Part shown: positions 1-6,500 of the stretch, piece by piece
Numbering within the stretch: position 1 is the first letter of the stretch
Layout of the letters: every line of letters starts with the position of its first letter
Assembly: GCA_051746745.1 (NCBI GenBank)
Contig: JBNJFJ010000023.1
Span: 1-23,402 of the forward strand
From: Halolactibacillus sp051746745
GTDB lineage: Bacteria; Bacillota; Bacilli; Bacillales; Amphibacillaceae
Length of the DNA: 23,402 nt
Direction of reading: 5' to 3'
Program-made: the position numbers and the translations under genes
The notes under the pieces: model-generated
What the model was told of the DNA's origin: nothing
Databases searched by the model: none
Seen by the model: only the letters and a program-made list of their open reading frames with translations

Positions 1-93
1 CAGGAATTGTTGATGAATGAAACAGTCGATGGCAGACTAACGCTCGCCTCGTTTGGTGTCGCGGTTTTAAAACAAGACAAGGAAGTCAGATGA
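1..93 (+). CDS. C-terminal tail of a probable glycoside hydrolase (5' end outside window)
   Basis: Only this frame is open from the first base; the other two plus-strand frames stop within 20 bases. It gives 30 residues ending in TLASFGVAVLKQDKEVR. The pattern ELLxxETVxGxLTLxxFGVAVLK resembles the closing strands of the C-terminal all-beta domain of GH13 or GH42 glycosidases, which often read LTLPPYGVAVLK. That is recognition from a short tail, so the family is not certain. The gene ends about 150 bases before pgcA with a U-tailed hairpin between them. A glycosidase next to phosphoglucomutase and a sugar ABC operon would fit a carbohydrate cluster. Confidence 0.5.
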   Translation, partial: QELLMNETVDGRLTLASFGVAVLKQDKEVR

Positions 94-131
94 CGCCAAA
101 ATCGTTGTGAATAATAATTAAAGTTAAAACG

Positions 132-169
132 GAAAGAAATTACCTTATCGGTAACTCTTTTCTTTTTTC
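132..169 (+). terminator. Intrinsic terminator after the glycosidase tail
   Basis: TTACC (140-144) pairs with GGTAA (150-154) around a TTATC loop. The stem extends less perfectly through the flanking GAAAGAA/CTCTTTTC and is followed by TCTTTTTTC. It separates the upstream gene from pgcA. Confidence 0.55.
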
Positions 170-172
170 TTG

Positions 173-200
173 TTCACAAGTCAGATATTTCTGATATAAT
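173..200 (+). promoter_or_regulatory. SigA-type promoter of pgcA
   Basis: The -35 box is TTCACA (173-178; five of six to TTGACA). A 16-bp spacer leads to a perfect -10 TATAAT (195-200). It lies just after the upstream terminator and about 43 bases before the pgcA start. Confidence 0.7.
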
Positions 201-242
201 GAAAGCGTGTAAGCACTATCAATTGTTTAGGGGGCGAAACAG

Positions 243-1982
243 ATGAGCTATAAACAAGCTTATGAAAAATGGCTACAAGCTGATCAGCTTGACCAAGAAT
301 TAAAACAACAGTTAGATGACATGAAAGATGATGAGAAGAAATTAGAAGACAGTTTCTACAAAAACCTTGAGTTCGGTACCGGTGGTATGCGCGGGGAACT
401 CGGACCCGGAACGAATCGTTTGAATATCTATACGATTCGTAAAGCAGCTGAAGGTTTAAGTAACTACATTGAGAAAAAAGGCGAAGAGGCGAAAAAACGT
501 GGGGTTGTGATTGCCTATGATTCACGATTTAAATCGCCAGAATTTTCAATGGAAGCCGCCAAAGTACTCGCAACACATGGCATTAAAGCTTATGTGTTTG
601 ATGCTTTAAGACCAACACCAGAACTATCCTTTGCGGTACGTCACTTGAACTGCTTTAGCGGGATTATGGTTACAGCTAGTCACAACCCGCCAGAATATAA
701 CGGATTTAAAGTGTACAACGACCAAGGTTGCCAAGTTTTACTTGATGAGGCCGAACAAATTGTAGCGGAAGTCAATGCTGTGGAGAATGAGTTAACAATT
801 TCAGTGGCTAGTGAAGAGGAACTTAAAGCAAAACAATTGATTGAAATGGTCGGAGAAAATATTGACCGTCCGTATCAAGAAGCGCTATTATCAATTGTCC
901 AAGACCAAGAGATGATCCAGTCAGTCCAAGATGACTTAAAGATTATTTTCACACCACTTCACGGGACGGGAAACTTACCGGTCAGAGAAGCGCTTAACAA
1001 TATGGGCTTTACTCACGTGGATGTCGTAAAGGAACAAGAATTACCTGATCCAATGTTTAGCACAGTGAAATCACCAAACCCAGAAGAAAGTGAAGCGTTT
1101 ACGTTAGCCATTAAACAAGGGATGGAAACAGGTGCTGACATCTTAATTGGAACCGACCCAGATGCGGACCGTGTTGGGGTTGCGACAAAGAATGATGATG
1201 GTGAGTTTATCGTCTTAACTGGTAATCAAGTCGGGGCATTAATGCTTGATTACTTGATTGAAGCGAAAAAGAAAACCAATCAATTCAATCAAAACTTAAC
1301 TGTCCTTAAAACGATTGTGACAAGTGAAATTGGTCGTGATATTGCTAAATATCACGGGTTACAATCGATTGATACATTAACAGGCTTTAAATTTATTGGT
1401 GAACAAATTCATAACTTTGAATCAGATGAACGCGAATTCTTATTCGGCTATGAAGAAAGCTACGGCTATTTAGTTGGAGACTTTGTTCGTGATAAAGATG
1501 CGGTACAAGCAGTCATGTTGGCAGCGGAAGTCGCCGCATACTATAAACAACAAGGGAAGACCCTTTACCAAGGACTAGAAGCGCTATTTGAAAAATATGG
1601 CTACTACTATGAATCATTGCGTTCGCTTACGTTAAAAGGTAAAGAAGGTTCTGAGAAAATTGAAGCCTTAATCCGTGACTTTAGAGAAACACCACCGACA
1701 GAAGTAAATGAGTTTGTCGTTGCGACAATTGAAGATTATAAGACAAGTAAGCGACAAGTTGTCGAAACAAACACAACTTCTGTGATTGATTTACCAAAAT
1801 CAAATGTGTTGAAATACTTCTTAAACGACGGGTCATGGTTCTGTGTCCGTCCATCTGGTACCGAACCAAAAGTGAAGTTTTACTTTGGTGTCACAGGCGA
1901 AGCGGAACTTGAGACGAAATCAAAATTGAATGCGATTGAACAAGCGGTCATGAAGCGTGTCGATCAGTTTGTGAATGCTTAA
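243..1982 (+). CDS. pgcA: Phosphoglucomutase / phosphomannomutase (alpha-D-phosphohexomutase)
   Basis: This cytosolic enzyme interconverts glucose-6-P and glucose-1-P, feeding UDP-glucose and glycolipid synthesis or returning glucose-1-P to glycolysis. All four family signatures are visible in order: the phosphoserine loop TASHNPPEYNG with Ser146; the Mg-binding GTDPDADR with D305, D307 and D309; the sugar-specificity loop GYEESYG (402-408); and the C-terminal phosphate-binding RPSGTEPK (536-543). Its 579 residues match the length of the Bacillus PgcA/YhxB group. The ATG follows AGGGG at 229-233 with a 9-base gap. It has its own promoter and a strong terminator, so it is probably monocistronic. 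The position between a likely glycosidase and a sugar ABC operon suggests it handles imported sugar, but phosphomannomutase activity cannot be excluded from sequence. Confidence 0.95.
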   Translation: MSYKQAYEKWLQADQLDQELKQQLDDMKDDEKKLEDSFYKNLEFGTGGMRGELGPGTNRLNIYTIRKAAEGLSNYIEKKGEEAKKRGVVIAYDSRFKSPEFSMEAAKVLATHGIKAYVFDALRPTPELSFAVRHLNCFSGIMVTASHNPPEYNGFKVYNDQGCQVLLDEAEQIVAEVNAVENELTISVASEEELKAKQLIEMVGENIDRPYQEALLSIVQDQEMIQSVQDDLKIIFTPLHGTGNLPVREALNNMGFTHVDVVKEQELPDPMFSTVKSPNPEESEAFTLAIKQGMETGADILIGTDPDADRVGVATKNDDGEFIVLTGNQVGALMLDYLIEAKKKTNQFNQNLTVLKTIVTSEIGRDIAKYHGLQSIDTLTGFKFIGEQIHNFESDEREFLFGYEESYGYLVGDFVRDKDAVQAVMLAAEVAAYYKQQGKTLYQGLEALFEKYGYYYESLRSLTLKGKEGSEKIEALIRDFRETPPTEVNEFVVATIEDYKTSKRQVVETNTTSVIDLPKSNVLKYFLNDGSWFCVRPSGTEPKVKFYFGVTGEAELETKSKLNAIEQAVMKRVDQFVNA

Positions 1983-2008
1983 CACCAACATGAATATGTT
2001 TAAGCTAA

Positions 2009-2036
2009 AGGTTCTCACTTCGGTGAGAACCTATTT
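2009..2036 (+). terminator. pgcA terminator with cUUCGg tetraloop
   Basis: AGGTTCTCAC (2009-2018) and GTGAGAACCT (2023-2032) form a perfect 10-bp stem closed by C-UUCG-G, followed by ATTTTA. It begins 27 bases after the pgcA stop. Confidence 0.85.
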
Positions 2037-2157
2037 TACATTAACAATAAAATGGGATAGCTATAGCCTGAATTGATGAGGTTTACTTCTTTCAGTTGAT
2101 TTAGTAGGGGTTTAAGCCACATTACACGTAGTCTGTTGAAAAAAATTCAAAAAAGTA

Positions 2158-2186
2158 TTGACTTATAATTTAAAACAGTATATCTT
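2158..2186 (+). promoter_or_regulatory. Probable promoter of the sugar ABC operon
   Basis: TTGACT (2158-2163; five of six) is followed after 17 bp by TATCTT (2181-2186; four of six). The start of transcription would fall near 2193, inside the palindromic operator, as expected for a repressed sugar promoter. The weak -10 limits confidence. Confidence 0.5.
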
Positions 2187-2192
2187 TAACTA

Positions 2193-2204
2193 GAAAGCGC
2201 TTTC
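2193..2204. promoter_or_regulatory. Upstream cre / LacI-family operator
   Basis: Perfect 12-bp palindrome GAAAGCGCTTTC. With flanks it matches 12 of 14 positions of the CcpA cre consensus TGWAARCGYTWNCW, and it equally fits operators of dedicated LacI-family sugar repressors. It overlaps the inferred transcription start. Confidence 0.65.
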
Positions 2205-2497
2205 GTATTAAAAAATTCCATGGAATGATATTATTGATTTGTTTTATTTGTTTTAAATGTTAGAAAGATACAGTTAAATAATACATCATCAACACAGTGT
2301 CCTTTCCCTACATAATGGGCAAGTTCCGTATATTTCAAGTGGTAAGGACTGTTGATTTTGATCGCTGACTCATGTTGGGTGGTCACGATGATGATTCTCA
2401 ATAACTAAAGCGGTTTAGGTATAAAAATGTCGTTTTTTGATGAGGATATATTATAAAAGTGTTGATTTGATGATGTTTTAATTTTTTAACTGTATCG

Positions 2498-2507
2498 AAA
2501 GCGCTTT
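2498..2507. promoter_or_regulatory. Downstream cre / LacI-family operator
   Basis: AAAGCGCTTT palindrome in the context CGAAAGCGCTTTAT, sharing its 10-bp core with the site at 2193-2204. The centres are 304 bp apart, near an integral number of helical turns. It lies about 36 bases upstream of the binding-protein start codon. Confidence 0.55.
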
Positions 2508-2543
2508 ATTAATTAAAATAACTAAGAAATGGGTGAAGATCGT

Positions 2544-3875
2544 ATGAAAAAACTGTTTGCATTATTAATGATCTCGTTACTGACATTGGGATTAGCTGCT
2601 TGTGGAGATTCTGAAGCAGAAGAAGGCGGCGCGTCGTCTGGTAAGGAAACGTTAACGGTTTGGTCATTTACGGATGAATTAGAACCAGCGATTGAAGCGT
2701 TTAAAGAAAAGCATGATGTTGAGGTTGAATTAACGATTGTGCCAATTGAAGATTATCCAACCCGTCTTCGTCCGGTATTAGAAAGTGGACAAGGCGCACC
2801 CGATATCTTTACAGGTGAGCTTGTGTTTATTAAAGACTGGATTGAACAAGGCTACTGGGAAACATTAAACCAAGAACCTTATAATGTTGAAGACATTAAA
2901 GACGATTATGTTGATTATGTCTTTGAACTTGGACGTAATTCAAATGGAGAAGTAAAAGCTCTATCATGGCAAACAACACCCGGTGGTATTTTCTACCGTC
3001 GTAGTATTGCCCAAGAAGTATTCGGGACTGATGACCCTGCTGAAGTTGGTGAAATGTTCGCAACACGTGAATCAATGTTTGAAGCAGGCGATCAGTTAAA
3101 AGAAGCCGGTTACCGTCTATTCCCTGATGAAGGTGCGGTGCGTTGGTTTGCGCAAGGTCAAGATCCACAACCATGGGTGAATGAAAACAATGAATTAAAT
3201 ATGTCAGAAGGTCGCTTAAATCACTTTGATTATGCGAAAGAATTACGTGAAAAAGACTTAACAGCATTTGCGCCAGAATGGTCACCTGCATGGTTTGCGG
3301 CGATGGATGGACCAATCAACTATAACGCTGGTTGGGAAGAAGTCGCAGAAGAGGCTGAGACTGAAGTTGAAGTATTTAGTTATGCGTTACCTACATGGGG
3401 CTTACACAGTGTATTAAAGACAAATGTTGAAGAAACAGCTGGTGACTGGGCTGTCACAAGTGGTCCAAACCCATACTTCTGGGGTGGTACTTGGTTAGGT
3501 ATGTATTCTCAATCTGAAAACAAAGACCTCGCATGGGAATTTATTAAGATGATGACACATGATGAAGAATTCTTAACCGATTGGACAATGGACACAGGTG
3601 ATGTATTATCTTACCTACCTGTTACGGATAAGATTAAAGACGATTTTAGTGAAGACTTCTTAGGTGGTCAAAACAACTACACCTTCTTCTTAGAAGAAGC
3701 GCAAAAAATTAATCCAAATGTTGTGACGCGTTACGATCAACAACTTGACGGCATGTTTGGTACGGTTGTGACAGAATATGTCGAAGGTGTAAAAACGAAA
3801 GATGAAGCAATTGCTGAGTTTTATAACTTAGTCAATAGCTCATACCCAGATATCATCACACCTGACGAAAAATAA
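2544..3875 (+). CDS. ABC transporter sugar-binding lipoprotein (CUT1, family 1)
   Basis: Extracellular, membrane-anchored receptor that captures a sugar or oligosaccharide and delivers it to the two permeases downstream. The chosen ATG gives MKKLFALLMIS followed by a lipobox LAAC with Cys20 as the lipidation site. An ATG 15 bases earlier is open in frame, but GGGTG at 2531-2535 spaces correctly to 2544 and the signal peptide fits this start. The 443 residues match the MalE/UgpB-like size class. Features such as LTVWSF after the linker, a DIFTGE segment and tryptophan-rich regions around 200-330 are usual for sugar-binding folds. The ligand cannot be read from sequence; the GH3 gene in the same operon suggests beta-linked gluco-oligosaccharides. 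A terminator hairpin follows directly, so this gene is probably expressed above the permeases. Confidence 0.9.
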   Translation: MKKLFALLMISLLTLGLAACGDSEAEEGGASSGKETLTVWSFTDELEPAIEAFKEKHDVEVELTIVPIEDYPTRLRPVLESGQGAPDIFTGELVFIKDWIEQGYWETLNQEPYNVEDIKDDYVDYVFELGRNSNGEVKALSWQTTPGGIFYRRSIAQEVFGTDDPAEVGEMFATRESMFEAGDQLKEAGYRLFPDEGAVRWFAQGQDPQPWVNENNELNMSEGRLNHFDYAKELREKDLTAFAPEWSPAWFAAMDGPINYNAGWEEVAEEAETEVEVFSYALPTWGLHSVLKTNVEETAGDWAVTSGPNPYFWGGTWLGMYSQSENKDLAWEFIKMMTHDEEFLTDWTMDTGDVLSYLPVTDKIKDDFSEDFLGGQNNYTFFLEEAQKINPNVVTRYDQQLDGMFGTVVTEYVEGVKTKDEAIAEFYNLVNSSYPDIITPDEK

Positions 3876-3885
3876 ATATGGATAG

Positions 3886-3929
3886 AACTCGTCTCGGGAG
3901 TAAGACACTTACTCCCTGACGGGTTTTTT
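3886..3929 (+). terminator. Intra-operon terminator / attenuator after the binding protein
   Basis: AACTCGTC (3886-3893) and GGGAGTAAG (3896-3904) pair with CTTACTCCC (3908-3916) and GACGGGTT (3918-3925). This makes a two-part stem of about 17 bp with a small internal loop and an ACA loop, ending in six T. It sits between binding protein and permeases, where partial termination would give excess binding protein. Confidence 0.8.
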
Positions 3930-3947
3930 AAGAAGGGAGTGCACCTC

Positions 3948-4841
3948 ATGCAAAGTAAATTAAATAAGTATGGTTATCTTTTTATCTTACCGTTTTTCGC
4001 GGTATTTCTTACCTTTACTGTCTACCCGATTTTACTGACATTTTACTATAGTTTTACGAGTTACAGTGGCTTCGGTGATGCCGCTTTTATTGGAATGGAA
4101 AACTACCAACGTCTCCTATCAGACAATTATTTCTGGGAAGCTTTTTATAATACGCTTTACATATGGGGAATTAACTTTGGATTCCAGTTAGGTATTGCCT
4201 TACTATTGGCGTTGTTATTCTCTGATATTCGACTCAAAATGAAAGGCTTAAGTTTTTTTAGAGCCGCCTTTTATTTACCTAACTTAATTACGATTGCCTC
4301 GGTTGCGTTACTCTTTGGTATTTTACTCGGTTGGCACCACGGAACAATCAACCACTTGTTGCTTGACTTAGGCTTGATTAATGAACCGATCAACTGGTTA
4401 AACAATCCAACAACGGCCCGTTGGTCGGTCGCTTTAATAGGGGCATGGATGTGGTTTGGTCATACGTTTATTATATTAATGGCTGGTATTTCTGGTATTT
4501 CAAGTGATTACTTTGAAGCGGCGCTTATTGATGGGGCGAATCGCTTCCAAATGTTTTTAAAGATTACCTTACCGTTATTAAAACCAATTATGTTGTATGT
4601 ATTGATTACGTCACTCATTGGGGGCTTACAAATTTTCGACTTACCGATGTTACTGACCGATGGTCGGGGAGCACCGCAAGGGGCACTGAATACGATGGTC
4701 CTATATTTGTACAACCAAGCCTTTAAATTTAACAATTACGGTTATGCCGCAGCGATTGCTTATGGGTTATTCATTATTACAGTGTGCTTCTCACTGATCA
4801 CCTTTAAAGCAATGTACCGAAAAAGTGTGAAGGGAGAATAA
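3948..4841 (+). CDS. Sugar ABC transporter permease, MalF/UgpA type
   Basis: First transmembrane subunit of a CUT1 importer. It forms the channel with the following permease. The 297-residue product begins with a short cytoplasmic stretch and a strong helix (YLFILPFFAVFLTFTVYPI), with about six helices overall. The conserved cytoplasmic EAA loop reads EAALIDGANRFQMFLKITLP and couples to the ATPase. The open frame begins at a GTG nine bases earlier, but that codon lies inside the ribosome site AGAAGGGAG (3931-3939); ATG at 3948 is 8 bases beyond it. Only 5 bases separate it from the next permease. No ATPase gene is nearby, so a shared MsmX-type ATPase encoded elsewhere is the likely partner. 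Confidence 0.93.
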   Translation: MQSKLNKYGYLFILPFFAVFLTFTVYPILLTFYYSFTSYSGFGDAAFIGMENYQRLLSDNYFWEAFYNTLYIWGINFGFQLGIALLLALLFSDIRLKMKGLSFFRAAFYLPNLITIASVALLFGILLGWHHGTINHLLLDLGLINEPINWLNNPTTARWSVALIGAWMWFGHTFIILMAGISGISSDYFEAALIDGANRFQMFLKITLPLLKPIMLYVLITSLIGGLQIFDLPMLLTDGRGAPQGALNTMVLYLYNQAFKFNNYGYAAAIAYGLFIITVCFSLITFKAMYRKSVKGE

Positions 4842-4846
4842 ACAAT

Positions 4847-5692
4847 ATGCAACGAGGAAAAGACAATAAACAAAAAATAATTAAAGGTTTCTTCTACTTT
4901 CTACTCACACTGCTCGTCGTGATCAGTTTCATCCCGTTTTATATGATGATCATTAATGCGACGCGTTCGAATGCGGATATTTTAAGAGAAGGTTTTACAC
5001 TTATTCCCGGCACAGCGATTGTCGATAACTACCATGTGTTACTGGAGTATATGAACCTTTGGCGCGGATTTTTAAACAGTTTAATTGTTGCGGTGGCGGT
5101 AACGGTGCTAAGTTCTTACTTCTCGGCGCTGACCGCTTTCGGTTTTGCGATTTACAAATTTAAAGGGTCAAACTTTTTATTTGTGACCATTCTTGTCTTA
5201 ATGATGGTCCCAGGTCAACTGGGCTTGATTGGTTTTTATGATATTATGCGCACGTTTGGCTTTCTTGATAGTTATATTCCGTTAATCGTCCCACCGATTG
5301 CCTCAACCTTTACTGTGTTTTTCTTGAGACAATTCTTATCAAGTGTCATGCATAGCTCATTAATTGAAGCGGCTCGTATTGACGGGGCAGGGGAATTTAA
5401 GATTTTCCATCAGATTGGGATTCCGATGATGATGCCAGCCATCTCGACGATGGCGATCTTCGCCTTTATCGGGTCATGGAATAACTATATTTTACCGCTT
5501 GTTGTGTTATTTAGTCCGGAAAAATATACGTTACCTGTCATGATGGGGGCTTTGCGTGGGTCGCAAGTCGCACAAAACTTAGGTGCGATGTACTTAGGTA
5601 TTGCGATTTCCGTTGTCCCGATTATGATTGCGTTTGTGTTTTTATCTAAATATATTATTAGTAGTATTTCAGCTGGTGCTGTAAAAGAATAA
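4847..5692 (+). CDS. Sugar ABC transporter permease, MalG type
   Basis: Second transmembrane subunit of the CUT1 importer. It has 281 residues, a positively charged N-terminus (MQRGKDNKQKIIK) and six predicted helices. The typical NSLIVAVAVTVLSSYFSALTA region of MalG/LacG relatives is present, and the EAA loop reads EAARIDGAGEFKIFHQIGIP. The ATG follows AGGGAG (4831-4836), which overlaps the end of the previous gene, so translation of the two permeases is probably coupled. Length, helix count and loop are all normal for the family. Confidence 0.93.
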   Translation: MQRGKDNKQKIIKGFFYFLLTLLVVISFIPFYMMIINATRSNADILREGFTLIPGTAIVDNYHVLLEYMNLWRGFLNSLIVAVAVTVLSSYFSALTAFGFAIYKFKGSNFLFVTILVLMMVPGQLGLIGFYDIMRTFGFLDSYIPLIVPPIASTFTVFFLRQFLSSVMHSSLIEAARIDGAGEFKIFHQIGIPMMMPAISTMAIFAFIGSWNNYILPLVVLFSPEKYTLPVMMGALRGSQVAQNLGAMYLGIAISVVPIMIAFVFLSKYIISSISAGAVKE

Positions 5693-5764
5693 TCACCTAC
5701 GTGATGCGATTCCTTTCAGTTTAAAGCAGAAAAAAAGAAATAAAAGAAAAAGTAGGTGACAGAC

Positions 5765-6406
5765 ATGACGACCCATGGTTTTTATATGAAACTCTATTAC
5801 GGCTTAGATCAATTTATGAAGCTCGCGTACGTGAATTTTTTAGCGATTGTCTTTACATTGTTAGGCTTTGGCATTTTCGGGGTTTTCCCCGCGTTTCTTG
5901 CCAGTTTGACTGTCGTTAGAAAATGGTTATTAAAAGATGGTACGTTTCCGGTCTTTACCACCTTTTTTAGGACGTATAAGAAGAGCTTTCTTACCGCCAA
6001 TCTCGCTGGGTTTTTCTTTAGTCTGATCGCCTTCTTTTTGTATACGTACTACCGGTTGATTGAGAGCGCATCAGGCGTTTTACAACTTGTTGGTGGGATC
6101 ACCTTTGGTGTGTATAGTTTATTGTTTATCGCAACCGCGCTCTACTTTTTTCCGGTTGTGGCGCATTTTGAACACACTTTTTTACAATACTTTAAACAGG
6201 CGTTGTTATTTGGGGTAGCGAATATTCATTTCATCCTTGCCCTGATCGCCATGCTGTATGGGCTCTATCATGTGTTTGTCATGATGCCAGCGCTGATCTC
6301 ACTATTTTCACCGGTGTTACTGAGTCTCGTCATCATGGCGATGACCTTATTATCGTTCAGTCAGATGAAAAAAAGACGTGAGCGACTCATTAATCAAGAA
6401 ACATGA
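5765..6406 (+). CDS. YesL / DUF624 family membrane protein
   Basis: A 213-residue integral membrane protein with about five helices. The N-terminal pattern (GLDQFMKLAYVNFLAIVFTL, then GFGIFGVFPAFLASLTVVRKW) and the following LLKDGTFPVFTTFFRTYKK segment are characteristic of the YesL/DUF624 family. Members commonly sit in ABC-transporter and glycosidase clusters of Bacilli, including the rhamnogalacturonan cluster of Bacillus subtilis. Their role is unknown; an accessory function for the transporter is inferred from context only. A GTG nine bases upstream is in frame, but the ribosome site AGGTGA (5754-5759) overlaps it, so ATG at 5765 is preferred. It follows the second permease by 72 bases without a terminator. 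Confidence 0.82.
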   Translation: MTTHGFYMKLYYGLDQFMKLAYVNFLAIVFTLLGFGIFGVFPAFLASLTVVRKWLLKDGTFPVFTTFFRTYKKSFLTANLAGFFFSLIAFFLYTYYRLIESASGVLQLVGGITFGVYSLLFIATALYFFPVVAHFEHTFLQYFKQALLFGVANIHFILALIAMLYGLYHVFVMMPALISLFSPVLLSLVIMAMTLLSFSQMKKRRERLINQET

Positions 6407-6431
6407 ATCATCAACAATAACAAACACAGCT

Positions 6432-6475
6432 AACGATTTTGAGTGATAGTGATCATTCAAAATCGTTCTGTTTTG
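6432..6475 (+). terminator. Strong hairpin between YesL-like gene and GH3 gene
   Basis: AACGATTTTGA (6432-6442) pairs perfectly with TCAAAATCGTT (6457-6467). Inside, G-TGAT pairs with ATCA-T (one G-U) around an AGTG loop, giving a stem of about 16 bp. The tail CTGTTTTGTCT is a modest U-tract. No promoter is evident between it and the GH3 start, so it may be leaky or regulated. Confidence 0.6.
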
Positions 6476-6500
6476 TCTCTAGAAAAAGGAGGAAGAAACA

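Larger units (their letters stand above)
2041..2543 (+). other. Long non-coding region and leader of the sugar ABC operon
   Basis: About 500 bases without a credible gene. It holds a promoter (2158-2186), a GAAAGCGCTTTC palindrome over the expected start of transcription (2193-2204), a perfect 12-bp palindrome ATTCCATGGAAT (2215-2226), and an imperfect long-range stem in which ACA-GTCCTT near 2293-2303 pairs with AAGGAC-TGT near 2344-2352. A second AAAGCGCTTT palindrome (2498-2507) lies just upstream of the ribosome site. The predicted untranslated leader is about 350 nt, long for a sugar-transport operon. I do not recognise a known riboswitch in it. Confidence 0.5.

Noticed and set aside
181..525. 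Minus-strand open frame over pgcA
   Set aside because: It lies opposite the strongly conserved start of pgcA, has no ribosome site and shows no family features.
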